NCBI RefSeq assembly: GCF_001449115.1
Contig: NZ_LAIJ01000012.1
Span: forward strand, 570,765 to 634,764
Length of the DNA stretch: 64,000 nt
Reading direction: 5' to 3'
DNA from: Occallatibacter gabretensis
GTDB taxonomy: Bacteria; Acidobacteriota; Terriglobia; Terriglobales; Acidobacteriaceae
Part shown: positions 16,930 through 26,222 of the stretch, piece after piece
How positions within the stretch are numbered: position 1 is the stretch's first letter
Layout: the number at the start of each line of letters is the position of its first letter
Program-made: the position numbers and the translations under genes
Notes under the pieces: generated by a model
What the model saw: the letters and a program-made list of their open reading frames with translations, nothing else
Told to the model about the DNA's origin: nothing
Database searches by the model: none

Positions 16930-19661
16930 AATTCCTGCGACGCTTCTTCATACGCCTGTCGAATCTCGCTGCAGGGCAGAGTGCCGACCAACGCCTGCAG
17001 GAAGAAATCGCCGAACATCTCGCGTTCCAGACTGAGGAGAATCTGCGCGCCGGAATGTCGCCGGCCGAGGCGCGGCGGCAAGCTGCGCTCAAGCTTGGCT
17101 CGTCCCAGGCGATACGAGAACACCATCACGCCGAGCAAAGTCTTCCCTTCATCGAGAATCTGTTCTTTGACCTGAGGTACGCAGTTCGCATGCTACTGAG
17201 ATCTCCTGGATTCGCTTTGATTGCGATCTCCACAATCGCACTGGGCATCGGAGCCACTACCGCGATCTACAGCGTGATTGACGCCACGCTGATGCACCCT
17301 TTGCCATATCCAAACCCTGCCGAGCTGGTGCGCATTCAGAACGATCTTCCCGGCGTTGGCGCGCAGGACGTCGGCATCTCCGTGCCTGAGTGGAGAGATC
17401 TTGAGAGTTCCGGAATATTCCAGTCCGTCTCCGTTTCCGGTGCTGGCGCGGACGTGAACCTCACCGGCAGTGCACAGCCCGAGCGTCTCAGTTACAAGCA
17501 TGTTACGCCGAATTACTTCGCGGTCTTCGGTATAGAAGCGCAGTTAGGTCGCACATTCGATCCACACGATGCCACTCCCGGATTCAACCTGGAGGCCGTA
17601 ATCAGCGACGGGCTCTGGAAAAGAGAATTCGGAGCCGATTCGCACATTATCGGCAAAGCTCTGCTCCTGGACAACGACGAGTATCACGTTGTGGGTGTCA
17701 TGCCGCCTGGTTTTCGCGATCTGGGCTCAACCAGCGAGGAGAGGAATACCGAAGTGTGGCTGGGAGCCGGCATGGCCGGCCTGCCGTTTCCGCCTCCGCT
17801 GCGCGGTACACGTCTGCAGAGTCGAACGGTTGCGCGCCTGAAGCCCGGTCTTTCGATTGTCGCCGCGCAGAGTCACCTCGATGCACTGGTTCGATCGCTG
17901 AAAAAGCAATATCCGGCGGAGTATCCGGCACAAGCCGCATGGGCTGTGCGCCTGACTTCGCTCAGTGAAAGCGTGGTCGGCAGTGTTCGCCAATCTCTCA
18001 TTTTGCTTTTCGGCGCAGTAGGATTGGTCCTGCTCATCAGTTGCGTCAACGTCGCCAATCTTTTGCTTGCCAGGGCCAGTTTGCGAGGCCGTGAGATCGC
18101 GGTCCGCCAGGCTCTGGGGGCGCAAAGAACGCGGCTCATCCGCCAGTTCCTCGTCGAGAGCCTGCTGCTCTTCCTGCTTGGCGGTATCGCCGGTTTCGCG
18201 ATCCTCTTCTGCACGCAGCATTTCCTGCTGCTGCTTGTTCCAGAGAGCCTTCCGCACATGAACGAGATATCGATCAACTGGGGCGTGCTTGCGTTCGCTC
18301 TCGCCGTCTCTGTCGCAGCCGGAACCGTATTTGGGCTTGCTCCCGCATGGCTCATAAGCCGCTTTGATTTGATCAGTACGCTTCGGCAGGAAGGACGCGG
18401 CTCCAGCGGCTCGCGGGAACGTTCGCGCGCCCGCCAGATACTGGTCGTCAGCGAATTGGCGCTCTCCCTGGTGCTCATGGTCGCCGCGGGCCTTCTGCTG
18501 CGCAGTTTTTGGGATTTGTTCCAGGTGCAGCCGGGCTTTAATCCTGACCGCGTTACTGCCATTCAGACCTGGCTGCCGGGGCCGAACGATCCCGCTACGG
18601 ATATCTACCGAACCGCGACGCAGGAATCGATCTTGCTGCACGAGATTCTTCGCCGCAGCCGGACCCTGCCGGGCGTAGAGGAAGCGGCCATAGGGGATGT
18701 GGCCGCGTTTCCCCTGGGACACAGCCATCCTCGCCCTTTGCCATTGATCCGTGAAGGCATCGAAACAATGGACAATCAGGCTCCTGTGATCGATGGTCTC
18801 ATCGTTTCGCCCGAATACTTCCACGTGTTGGGCATGCCGCTGTTGCGCGGACGCCTTTTCAGCGACCAGGACATTGAGGATACGCCCCAGGTTGCGGTCA
18901 TCAATCAGGCCGCGGCACGCATGTACTGGCCAGGCAAAGATGGGAAGGGCGAGGACCCTGTGGGCAAACGCGTCCGTTTGCACTTGGATGCGCGCGAGCC
19001 ATTGAACTCTGCCAGGTCAGCCTGGACTACGATCGTCGGCGTAATTGCGGATGCCCGCACGGAATCGTTGGCGGACGCGGCAATTCCGCAGATCTACCGC
19101 AGCGTCTACCAGCACCCCGCCAAAGACCTGGACGTTTTTCTTCGCGGACAACTCGAGCCAGGCGCCATCCTCGCGCAGGAGCGAAGTCAGATCCAGTCCA
19201 TTGATGCCCAACTTCCCGTCTTCCATGCGGAGACCCTGGATAACGTGCTCTCCGAATCGCTTTCCGTGAAGCGATTCTCGATGGAAATGGTGGCATTTTT
19301 TGCGGCCACCGCGTTGCTTCTCGCCGGGCTTGGAATCTACGGGACTATTTCCTATGTTGTGAATGAACAAAGGCGTGAGATAGCCATTCGCCTCGCATTG
19401 GGAGCTCAAAAAGGCGCTATCCTCACGATGATTCTGCGCCGGGGACTCGGTCTGGTCGCCGCTGGCGCGGGGCTGGGTGTGGTCGGCGCGCTCATCGTCT
19501 CTCACCTCATGGCTGGACTGCTCTTCGGTGTGTCGCCTAACGACCTGACAACCTTCGCCGGCGTCACCTTGGTACTGACCACTGTCGCGCTCGCCGCCAG
19601 CTATATCCCGGCTCTCCGCGCCATGCGCCTCGATCCAATCACGACACTCCACTCCGAATGA
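16926..19661 (+). CDS. Long MacB/FtsX-type ABC permease paired with PadR
   Basis: A 911-residue protein starting at ATG 16926 inside the PadR stop; a longer frame extends upstream but overlaps PadR. Residues 1-75 are a cytoplasmic helical extension (QRLQEEIAEHLAFQTEENLRAGMSPAEARRQAALKLG), followed by helix 1 (FALIAISTIALGIGATTAIYSVIDATL), a MacB core domain, a three-helix FtsX block (about 350-475), then a second core and FtsX block ending AASYIPALRAMRLDPITTLHSE. The N-terminal extension is typical of PadR-linked copies and is absent from the other permease in this window. No ATPase gene is adjacent. Confidence 0.9.
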   Translation: MKFLRRFFIRLSNLAAGQSADQRLQEEIAEHLAFQTEENLRAGMSPAEARRQAALKLGSSQAIREHHHAEQSLPFIENLFFDLRYAVRMLLRSPGFALIAISTIALGIGATTAIYSVIDATLMHPLPYPNPAELVRIQNDLPGVGAQDVGISVPEWRDLESSGIFQSVSVSGAGADVNLTGSAQPERLSYKHVTPNYFAVFGIEAQLGRTFDPHDATPGFNLEAVISDGLWKREFGADSHIIGKALLLDNDEYHVVGVMPPGFRDLGSTSEERNTEVWLGAGMAGLPFPPPLRGTRLQSRTVARLKPGLSIVAAQSHLDALVRSLKKQYPAEYPAQAAWAVRLTSLSESVVGSVRQSLILLFGAVGLVLLISCVNVANLLLARASLRGREIAVRQALGAQRTRLIRQFLVESLLLFLLGGIAGFAILFCTQHFLLLLVPESLPHMNEISINWGVLAFALAVSVAAGTVFGLAPAWLISRFDLISTLRQEGRGSSGSRERSRARQILVVSELALSLVLMVAAGLLLRSFWDLFQVQPGFNPDRVTAIQTWLPGPNDPATDIYRTATQESILLHEILRRSRTLPGVEEAAIGDVAAFPLGHSHPRPLPLIREGIETMDNQAPVIDGLIVSPEYFHVLGMPLLRGRLFSDQDIEDTPQVAVINQAAARMYWPGKDGKGEDPVGKRVRLHLDAREPLNSARSAWTTIVGVIADARTESLADAAIPQIYRSVYQHPAKDLDVFLRGQLEPGAILAQERSQIQSIDAQLPVFHAETLDNVLSESLSVKRFSMEMVAFFAATALLLAGLGIYGTISYVVNEQRREIAIRLALGAQKGAILTMILRRGLGLVAAGAGLGVVGALIVSHLMAGLLFGVSPNDLTTFAGVTLVLTTVALAASYIPALRAMRLDPITTLHSE

Positions 19662-19681
19662 GTTCCTGGCGCGCGGAGCCT

Positions 19682-19935
19682 ATGCAAAACTTTCTTAAAA
19701 TAGTTTGCATAAAATAACGGCCCCTTGTGCCAGACTCATAATTAGCAGAGAAACAGCCACGGCCTGAACCGATCTGGTTCAGGCCGTGGCTGTTTTGGGG
19801 AGGGGACGGGACCCCTCCCCCACCCCCTCTGCACCAGAATGTGTGCAAATATGCCTCCGGGCCTTTAAGAACAGAAGAGCGCAACTGCACAGTTCTGCAA
19901 TGAAGATCGCATAAAGATTCGTGCAGAAGCTGTGG
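19682..19935 (-). repeat. Two-hairpin non-coding repeat element, copy 1
   Basis: Read on the minus strand, this 400-base gap contains in order: block A (CTGCACGAATCTTTATGC followed by TCTTCATT and CTGTGCAGTT, about 19886-19929), ATTCTGGTG (near 19832), a G-rich hairpin (GGGGAGGGG paired with CCCCTCCCC, about 19797-19820), a perfect 20-bp hairpin (arms 19751-19770 and 19776-19795), then block D (CTGCTAATTATGAGT and TTTTATGCAAACTAT, about 19700-19748). The same order occurs at 37546-37748. Blocks A and D agree at about 36 of 44 and 40 of 49 positions by my hand alignment. There is no open frame in it. Its function is unknown: a small RNA or a mobile intergenic element. Confidence 0.7.
19751..19795. 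terminator. Perfect hairpin, terminator-like
   Basis: Arms of 20 bp with a 5-base loop lie 90 bases after the long permease gene and are followed on the plus strand by TTTT then a G run. It can end the permease transcript. It is also the second hairpin of repeat element copy 1, so its role may be in that element instead. Confidence 0.6.
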
Positions 19936-20069
19936 AAGTGCCATCAAATAACACAAAATAAAATACTTATAAACCAACCCCGCACAGGATGCCTCACAAA
20001 AGCGTCCGAAATCGAACAGTTCGCTTCAGCCCGGCCATATACAATCCGTCCTGAAGCGAGGAAGCCCTT

Positions 20070-20861
20070 ATGTCTCTTGCAGTTCTGCCACTTCCGATTC
20101 TCGTCATCATCATCATCATTGCCCTTTACCTCTTCAATTCCATCAAGATCCTCCGCGACTACGAGCGCGCCGTCATCTTCCGCCTCGGCCGCGCTCTTCC
20201 CGTGCCCAAAGGCCCCGGTGTCACCCTCGTCTTCCGCCCCTTTGACCAGATGGTCCGCATCTCTCTCCGCCAGGAGGTCCTGGAAGTTCCACCGCAGGAC
20301 GTCATCACCCGCGACAACGTCACCATCAAGGTCAACGCCGTCGTCACGCTCTACGTCCTCGATCCCAATCTCGCCGCCATCAAGGTAGCCAACTACGTCT
20401 ACCAGACTTCGCAATTCGCCCAGACCACGCTTCGCTCCGTCCTCGGCGAAGTCGAGTTGGATGAGCTACTTAGCCACCGCGACAAACTCAACCTCAAAAT
20501 CCAGACCATCATTGACCAGCGCACAGAACCCTTCGGCGTCAAAGTCACTTCAGTCGAAGTCAAACAGGTGGACCTGCCCGAGCAAATGCTCCGCGCCATG
20601 GCCAAGCAGGCCGAAGCCGAGCGTGAAAAGCGCTCCAAAATCATTCACGCTGAAGGCGAATTCAACGCCGCGCAAAAGCTCGTCGATGCCGCCGCGCTTC
20701 TCGCTACACAGCCCATGACCCTGCAGCTCCGCTATCTGCAGACGCTCTCTGAAATCGGCGTCGAAAAGAACACCACCATCGTCTTCCCTCTGCCCTTGGA
20801 GCTCCTCAGCCTGCTCAACAAGGTGGGCGAAGCCGCTGCAAAGCCTGCGGAGAGGTTGTAG
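20070..20861 (+). CDS. SPFH/stomatin-like membrane protein (slipin)
   Basis: A 263-residue protein with one N-terminal membrane helix (residues 8-24) and an SPFH domain (about 28-200, ILRDYERAVIFRLGRALPVPKGPGV and LRSVLGEVELDELLSHRDKLNLKIQTIIDQRTEPFGVKVTSVEVKQVDLPEQM). A helical region with AEAEREKRSKIIHAEGEFNAAQKL follows, then the C-terminal segment that NfeD-type proteases cleave in characterised pairs. It builds membrane microdomain scaffolds. An NfeD protease gene is at 3177 rather than beside it. Confidence 0.92.
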   Translation: MSLAVLPLPILVIIIIIALYLFNSIKILRDYERAVIFRLGRALPVPKGPGVTLVFRPFDQMVRISLRQEVLEVPPQDVITRDNVTIKVNAVVTLYVLDPNLAAIKVANYVYQTSQFAQTTLRSVLGEVELDELLSHRDKLNLKIQTIIDQRTEPFGVKVTSVEVKQVDLPEQMLRAMAKQAEAEREKRSKIIHAEGEFNAAQKLVDAAALLATQPMTLQLRYLQTLSEIGVEKNTTIVFPLPLELLSLLNKVGEAAAKPAERL

Positions 20862-20894
20862 ACAAAATCCGCGACTTCGCATCCAACACAATGT

Positions 20895-21551
20895 ATGCAG
20901 TGGGACAAGGAAAACGAGTTTAAGGTTGAGACCCAGGGAGACGACAAGGAAGTCACCTTGGGTCCCACAGTGCTGACAGCAATAGGGCTGGGTCTGCTGG
21001 TGCTATGCTGCATCTGTTTTCTCGCAGGGTATGCAATGGGTCACCGCGCGGAGGCGTTGAAATCTTCCAGCACAACAGCTTCATCTTCCGGACACTCCAT
21101 AGCCGAGCTACTCGCCCGAAACCAGGCAATGCATCCCGCATCAGGTTCGACCACACGGGCCGCCCGTACAGAACCGGATGAAATAGCCGGTTCTCTCTCT
21201 CCCGCTGCCGCCGCGCAGGAGCCTGCTCATCCGCGCGCAGACACAGCTCCCGATTCGGAGGCTCCTTCACAAAAGCCCCCAAATTTGCAGCCCGCGGTTC
21301 ACACGGCCCTGCCGCAATACACCTCACAGGCCGGCTCATGGGTTGTGCAGGTGGCTGCCGTCGAGAATTCTGCTGATGCCGATGTACTTGTAAGCGCACT
21401 GCACCAGCACGGCTACTCTGTCTCAGCGCGTCGCGGTGCGGGCGACAACCTGATTCACGTGCAGGTTGGCCCGTATGCAAGCCGGAGCGACGCTGATTCC
21501 ATGCGCCAGAAGCTGCTGAACGATGGCTACAACGCCAATATTGAGCCCTGA
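20895..21551 (+). CDS. SPOR-domain membrane protein
   Basis: A 218-residue protein with a short cytoplasmic N-terminus, one membrane helix at about 25-47 (VLTAIGLGLLVLCCICFLAGYAMG), a Ser/Pro/Ala-rich linker (about 50-145) and a C-terminal SPOR domain (about 147-218, GSWVVQVAAVENSADADVLVSALHQHGYSV and VQVGPYASRSDADSMRQKLLNDGY). SPOR domains bind denuded peptidoglycan at division sites. It lies 33 bases behind the SPFH gene and is probably co-transcribed. Confidence 0.85.
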   Translation: MQWDKENEFKVETQGDDKEVTLGPTVLTAIGLGLLVLCCICFLAGYAMGHRAEALKSSSTTASSSGHSIAELLARNQAMHPASGSTTRAARTEPDEIAGSLSPAAAAQEPAHPRADTAPDSEAPSQKPPNLQPAVHTALPQYTSQAGSWVVQVAAVENSADADVLVSALHQHGYSVSARRGAGDNLIHVQVGPYASRSDADSMRQKLLNDGYNANIEP

Positions 21552-21555
21552 TTGA

Positions 21556-22266
21556 TCATCCGCGCATCCACTCCGGCAGCCCGGAGGCTATCGACACACG
21601 CACCGCCGCCATCAATTCTTCGCGTGTTGCAAAATCAGCTGGATGGATCGGCTCGTGGAAGATGATGTGCACCGTTCCTGGATATACCTTCAGGCTCCCC
21701 TTTCGCATCATCGTCTCTGTTCCATAAATCGAAACAGGAACACACGGCGCGCCGGATTCCATAGCGAGATAAAACGGCCCTTTTTTGAACGGCAGCATTC
21801 GTCCATCGCGCGAGCGCGTTCCTTCCACAAATGTGGTGATGTGGAGGCCACTCTCCATTACGCGCCGCGCTTCGGCCACGCTCTCCTTTGCATTCTCCAC
21901 GTTGCCATCGCGGTCTACGGGAACAAATTGGCCCAGCCGGAAGCCGTAGCCCAACACTGGAATCCTCATCAGTGATCGCTTGAGAAATGCCGAAGTCCGT
22001 CCGGGAAGATTTGGAATCAGCACGGGAGGATCTAGATTTGAAACGTGATTCGACATGAAGATGCAGGCTGTGCCCCGAGGAACCCGCTCCTGGCCTTCGA
22101 CCACGACCTGGATTTGGGCCATCCGCAATCCGGTCCGTACAATCCATAGCGCAACGTTATAGAGCGCATCCGCCCTTCCCGTGATCAGGGTCCACGGAAA
22201 TAGCACCAATGCAGCGGGTGCGCCCATACCCGCTATCGTAATGAGAAGAATCAGGGATGTAATCAT
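21556..22266 (-). CDS. plsC: 1-acyl-sn-glycerol-3-phosphate acyltransferase (PlsC-like)
   Basis: A 236-residue protein with two N-terminal hydrophobic segments (2-28 and 36-50), the acyltransferase motif NHVSNLD (73-79, catalytic His74 and Asp79) and the substrate-binding FVEGTRSRDG (about 141-150). It would acylate lysophosphatidic acid to phosphatidic acid at the inner membrane. It is the last gene of the eight-gene minus-strand run, 16 bases after mpl. Confidence 0.88.
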   Translation of the reverse strand: MITSLILLITIAGMGAPAALVLFPWTLITGRADALYNVALWIVRTGLRMAQIQVVVEGQERVPRGTACIFMSNHVSNLDPPVLIPNLPGRTSAFLKRSLMRIPVLGYGFRLGQFVPVDRDGNVENAKESVAEARRVMESGLHITTFVEGTRSRDGRMLPFKKGPFYLAMESGAPCVPVSIYGTETMMRKGSLKVYPGTVHIIFHEPIHPADFATREELMAAVRVSIASGLPEWMRG

Positions 22267-22282
22267 GCGTACTTCTCAGGCA

Positions 22283-23713
22283 TCAGCCTAAGCGATCTCT
22301 AAGTGCCGCAGGAAGTTTTTCATAGATTCCGTCAAAGCCGCCATTGGAAAGAATGGCCACTACATCTCCTGCGGCAAGCTGCGGCACAATTTCTTTTACA
22401 ATCGCATTCGCATCAGGATAAAGCGCAGCAGGAGTGCCTGCTGCAATCAGTGCCGTGATCACTTCATCTGGATGTAGCCGCTCGTCTTCCTTGATCTTCT
22501 GCTGTTGGTAAACGCCGGCGAGGATAACACGGTCGGCAATACGCAGGCTTTCAATGAGATCGTCAGCGAGCACCCTGCGCCGTAGCGTATTGGAACGCGG
22601 CTCCAGTACTGCCCACAGTCGCGACTGCGGATACACCGAGCGCAACGCTCGCAGCGTCTCGCGAATCGCTGTAGGGTGATGCGCAAAGTCGTCGATGACG
22701 GTGATGCCGCCAATCTCTGCACGCACCTCCAACCGCCGCTTCACACTCATAAAGCTGGCCAGAGCCTGTTGGATTGCCTCTACGGGAATACCCTGCCCGG
22801 CGGCAAGAGCAGCGGCTGCCGTTGCATTCAGCGCATTATGCTCACCGGCCAGCTTCATTTCAAAGGCTGACCACAACGCCCCACTTTTCCAGACCTCCCA
22901 GTGCATAGCACCGTTGCGATAGCAAAGACTCTGAAGGCGCCAATCAGCTTCGGCGCTGAAACCATAGCGCTCAACCTTGCAGAATGCTTTAGCCACGCAC
23001 TCGGTTACATTTGGACTACCGTCGAAGGCCACAATGCGCCCACGCCGTGGAACCAGGTTCACCAGCCGCTTGAAAGCTGTCTTCACCGCTTCGAGATCCG
23101 CGTAAATGTCCGCATGATCGAATTCGACATGCGTGAGGATCAGAGCGTCCGGAAAGTAATGCAGAAACTTTGGGCCTTTGTCGAAGAAGGCAGTGTCGTA
23201 TTCGTCGCCCTCGACGATAAAAGTGCGCGTGGGTCGCAGATGAAAGCTGGTTCCGAAGTTTTCCGCCACGCCACCGATGAGAAACGATGGCTCCAGTTCC
23301 GGTTTCGATGCTGAGGCTGTTTGATAAATCCATGCCAGCATGCTGGTAGTCGTGGTCTTGCCGTGCGTACCGGCCACAACCAGAGACTCGCGCCCGGCCA
23401 GAAACTCCTCTTTGAGCAACGCCGCCATCGATGTAAATGGAATGCGAGCATCGAGAATCTTTTCGATTTCAGGATTGCCGCGCGAAAGTGCGTTGCCAAT
23501 GACCACAAGATCAGGCGCGGGGTCGAGATTCGCTTCGGAGTATGGCTCCATCACCGGAATTCCCAGTCCCCTCAGCAGGTCGCTCATGGGTGGATAAGCT
23601 GCCGCATCGGAACCGGTGATGTGATGCCCCTGTAATTGCAACAATCCAGCCAGCGAAGCCATGGCTGTGCCGCAGATGCCGCTCAGATGTATGTGCCGGG
23701 GCTTTCCATTCAT
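22283..23713 (-). CDS. mpl: UDP-MurNAc:L-Ala-D-Glu-meso-DAP ligase (Mpl)
   Basis: A 476-residue Mur ligase. The N-terminal HIHLSGICGTAMASLAGLLQLQGHHITGSD and YPPMSDLL are the Mpl rather than MurC pattern. The ATP loop AGTHGKTTTTS is at 114-124. The central domain has the HVEFDHADIY motif and the C-terminal domain has AHHPTAIRETL. Mpl attaches the recovered murein tripeptide to UDP-MurNAc in peptidoglycan recycling. Its start overlaps the ldcA stop (ATGA). LdcA and DapF just upstream supply and shape the same DAP-containing peptides, supporting a recycling role. Confidence 0.92.
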   Translation of the reverse strand: MNGKPRHIHLSGICGTAMASLAGLLQLQGHHITGSDAAAYPPMSDLLRGLGIPVMEPYSEANLDPAPDLVVIGNALSRGNPEIEKILDARIPFTSMAALLKEEFLAGRESLVVAGTHGKTTTTSMLAWIYQTASASKPELEPSFLIGGVAENFGTSFHLRPTRTFIVEGDEYDTAFFDKGPKFLHYFPDALILTHVEFDHADIYADLEAVKTAFKRLVNLVPRRGRIVAFDGSPNVTECVAKAFCKVERYGFSAEADWRLQSLCYRNGAMHWEVWKSGALWSAFEMKLAGEHNALNATAAAALAAGQGIPVEAIQQALASFMSVKRRLEVRAEIGGITVIDDFAHHPTAIRETLRALRSVYPQSRLWAVLEPRSNTLRRRVLADDLIESLRIADRVILAGVYQQQKIKEDERLHPDEVITALIAAGTPAALYPDANAIVKEIVPQLAAGDVVAILSNGGFDGIYEKLPAALRDRLG

Positions 23714-24648
23714 AGCCGCACCGCCGGTTCCAACAGCTTCAATTCGGACTCCTCACTGACATGCAGGTCGGCAGCCACGCCAAAGGTAAGAGTGACATTC
23801 TGGCGCGAAACGTGGCCGCTCCGCAGGCCGATTGCAATTGGCCCGGCAAAGCCATCAAGTGCACTCATGATCGTCTTGTCCAGCAGATCGGGATCTGCGC
23901 CAGGCTGAGTGCAGTCCAGCATCTCTCCAAAGACAATTCCCGTAACGTTGTCGAGTTTACCCGCCTTGCGCAACTGCCAGAGCATGCGATCAATCTGGTA
24001 GGGCTTTGCTCCAACATCTTCGATAAAGAGCAGCTTGCCTTCTGTCTGCGGCTCCCACGGCGTGCCGAGCATGGCTACAAGAATGCTGAGACAGCCGCCA
24101 TAAAGCGTGCCGCTTGCCGAACCCGGCTTGAGCGCGCGCAGACCTTCTGCAGCTCCCACACTGTATGGCTCACCTGCAAGTGAGGCACGAAAGCTTGGCA
24201 GGTGCACGCCGTCTTCGAGATAGAAATCCGCAGCCAGCATGGGGCCGTGAAATGCGGGAATGCCTAGTTCATCGAGCAGATGCAGTTGGAGGCCGGTGAG
24301 ATCGCTGTAAGCGAAGAACGGCTTGGGATGCGCGCGAAAGACTTCGAGGTCAATGCGATCGAGCAGATAATTGGATCCGTAGCCGCCGCGCAGGCACATC
24401 ACAGCTTGCGTTTCAGGATTGGCAAACACAGAGTGCAGGTCGGCAATCCGCTGCTGTGGAGTGCCGGCAAAAAAGAGCGGTCCTCGCGCCAACGCGTTCT
24501 CGGCAATCTGCGGCACAAACCCAAGGGCTCGTAATCGCTCCATGCCGCCTGTGAAGCGCTCCTGCCGCGCGAAGGACGCGGGAGCGATGATGCCAATGCC
24601 TGCGCCGGAAGCAACTGGGGAAGGCTTGAGGAGAACACGCGCGTCCAT
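23710..24648 (-). CDS. ldcA: LD-carboxypeptidase (murein tetrapeptide carboxypeptidase)
   Basis: A 312-residue S66-family peptidase from ATG 24648, which overlaps the dapF stop (TAATG); a longer frame upstream overlaps dapF. The catalytic Ser115 lies in FFAYSDLTGLQ. The Glu is in LLFIEDVGAKPYQIDRMLWQL (about 217-236) and the His in GLRSGHVSRQN. It removes the terminal D-Ala from murein tetrapeptides, producing the tripeptide that Mpl uses. It is cytoplasmic, as there is no signal peptide. Confidence 0.9.
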   Translation of the reverse strand: MDARVLLKPSPVASGAGIGIIAPASFARQERFTGGMERLRALGFVPQIAENALARGPLFFAGTPQQRIADLHSVFANPETQAVMCLRGGYGSNYLLDRIDLEVFRAHPKPFFAYSDLTGLQLHLLDELGIPAFHGPMLAADFYLEDGVHLPSFRASLAGEPYSVGAAEGLRALKPGSASGTLYGGCLSILVAMLGTPWEPQTEGKLLFIEDVGAKPYQIDRMLWQLRKAGKLDNVTGIVFGEMLDCTQPGADPDLLDKTIMSALDGFAGPIAIGLRSGHVSRQNVTLTFGVAADLHVSEESELKLLEPAVRL

Positions 24649-25484
24649 TACTCTTCCCACGCCTCGCCGCGCGCTATGAGTGTCGCAGGCCCGGTGAGTT
24701 CCAATTCTGCATCTGTTGCGTCCCATCGCACTGTCTGTGCGCCGCCGGGAGCAATGACGTGCAGCGGAGAACGGACGAGTCCCTGCGAAATGACAGCCGC
24801 AGCCGATGCTGACGTGCCTGTGCCGGAAGAGCTTGTCGGCCCCACGCCGCGCTCGAAGATGCGAATCTCAATTTCCGAGGAACTAAGCACACGCGCAAAT
24901 TCCACGTTGGTCTGATACGGAAAATCCGGATGACCACAAACCTGCTGTCCGATGCTCTGCCAGCGCTGCCCGTCCACGGCGAACTCAGTATTATCTACAA
25001 CGATGACAAAGTGAGGATTCCCGGTGGAAACCTCCATGCCGGGAACCTGCACGCCGCCGGGAATGGTGACTGTGCGCGGAGAAAGCTTAGGCACGCCCAT
25101 GCCTGTGGTGATCTCTACTGAGTACGCATTTTGGTTATGAACGGCATCCACATGGCACAGCCTAAGGCCTGCGTCGGTCTCAACCTCCAGCGTATCGCCA
25201 GCCTTCGCACCGATTGCCTCAGCCATCCAGGCCGCTACACAGCGGGTGCCATTGCCGCTGATTTCGGCTATTGACCCATCTGCGTTATGCAGACGGATCC
25301 GGCCGGACTTCTTCTCTGGGTTGCTGTTGTCCCAGGTAAAAAATTCGATGCCATCCGCGCCGATGCCGGTATTGCGAGCACAGAGGCGACGAGTCAGCTC
25401 TGTCCAGTCACGACCTGCTGCCGCATCTTCCGTCACAATAAGAAAATCGTTGCCGCAGGCATGCGCCTTGGTAAAGGGAATCAA
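24648..25484 (-). CDS. dapF: Diaminopimelate epimerase-like protein with one catalytic Cys replaced
   Basis: A 278-residue DapF-fold protein. The first half has KAHACGNDFLIV and SGNGTRC (Cys82, matching the first catalytic Cys). The second half reads ERGVGPTSSSGTGTSAS, where characterised DapF enzymes have ERGxGET.xCGxG, so the second catalytic Cys is Ser220 and the Glu is Pro216. DapF converts LL- to meso-diaminopimelate for lysine and peptidoglycan. Context (mpl, ldcA) supports a DAP role, but the replaced Cys makes the exact reaction uncertain. Its start overlaps the mgtC stop. Confidence 0.78.
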   Translation of the reverse strand: MIPFTKAHACGNDFLIVTEDAAAGRDWTELTRRLCARNTGIGADGIEFFTWDNSNPEKKSGRIRLHNADGSIAEISGNGTRCVAAWMAEAIGAKAGDTLEVETDAGLRLCHVDAVHNQNAYSVEITTGMGVPKLSPRTVTIPGGVQVPGMEVSTGNPHFVIVVDNTEFAVDGQRWQSIGQQVCGHPDFPYQTNVEFARVLSSSEIEIRIFERGVGPTSSSGTGTSASAAAVISQGLVRSPLHVIAPGGAQTVRWDATDAELELTGPATLIARGEAWEE

Positions 25485-26197
25485 TCGTCCTCCGGATCAC
25501 GGAAGGTGAGTAACTGGCTGATGGTAGGCTGATTGACTAACTGCGCGCACAGCAGATCGTGTTTTTTCTTCGGCGCCGTCAGCGAAAAGCTGACGCGCTG
25601 CAGACCGCCTATCTCATCCCGCTGTACGCCAAAAAGGCGCTGGCCAGCCTTGTCCATTGCGCCAAGAATCGATGTGAGCATCTGCGTCTGATCACTTCCG
25701 CGCACCTCGTAGATGAGTGAGTAGCCTTTCAGGCTTACGCGATGCTCGAGGAAACCTACTACCGTAAGAGCGAAGATGACCAGAAATGCAGCGGCTATCG
25801 CGGGCACGTAAAGTCCCGCTCCGCAGGCCATGCCAATGGAAGCGATGACCCACACGCTGGCCGCACTGGTGAGTCCGCTAACGCGGTTGCTATTGTGCAA
25901 AATGAGCCCAGCACCGAGAAAACCAATTCCCTGCACGATATTGGAAGCCACCTGCCCGCGGTTGGTTCCGGCGTCACCGGCAAGGACTCCCGAGAGTAGC
26001 GTAAAGAACGCGCTGCCCATGCAGATAAGCATGTTGGTCCGAAGCCCTGCAGCTTTACGCTGAAATTCGCGCTCAAGGCCGACAAGTCCGCCCAAGGCGC
26101 AGGCAACCACCAAACGCCCGATTGCGCCATCCAACACGCCGAGCTGCTGCAGCCACGAGAAGCTGAATGGTTGCCCGAACTGTGCGAGTGCTGTCAC
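25481..26197 (-). CDS. MgtC/SapB-family membrane protein
   Basis: A 238-residue protein from GTG 26197. Four to five helices with the family motif (VVACALGGLVGLEREFQRKAAGLRTNMLICMGSAFFTLLS, then GIGFLGAGLILH) fill residues 25-155, followed by a C-terminal ACT-like cytoplasmic domain (about 160-238). Family members affect magnesium homeostasis and ATP synthase; transport itself is unproven. It overlaps dapF by 4 bases and lies 25 bases after the glycosyltransferase. Confidence 0.87.
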   Translation of the reverse strand: MTALAQFGQPFSFSWLQQLGVLDGAIGRLVVACALGGLVGLEREFQRKAAGLRTNMLICMGSAFFTLLSGVLAGDAGTNRGQVASNIVQGIGFLGAGLILHNSNRVSGLTSAASVWVIASIGMACGAGLYVPAIAAAFLVIFALTVVGFLEHRVSLKGYSLIYEVRGSDQTQMLTSILGAMDKAGQRLFGVQRDEIGGLQRVSFSLTAPKKKHDLLCAQLVNQPTISQLLTFRDPEDD

Positions 26198-26222
26198 TAT
26201 GCTGCTTCCTTGCCAGATGCTA

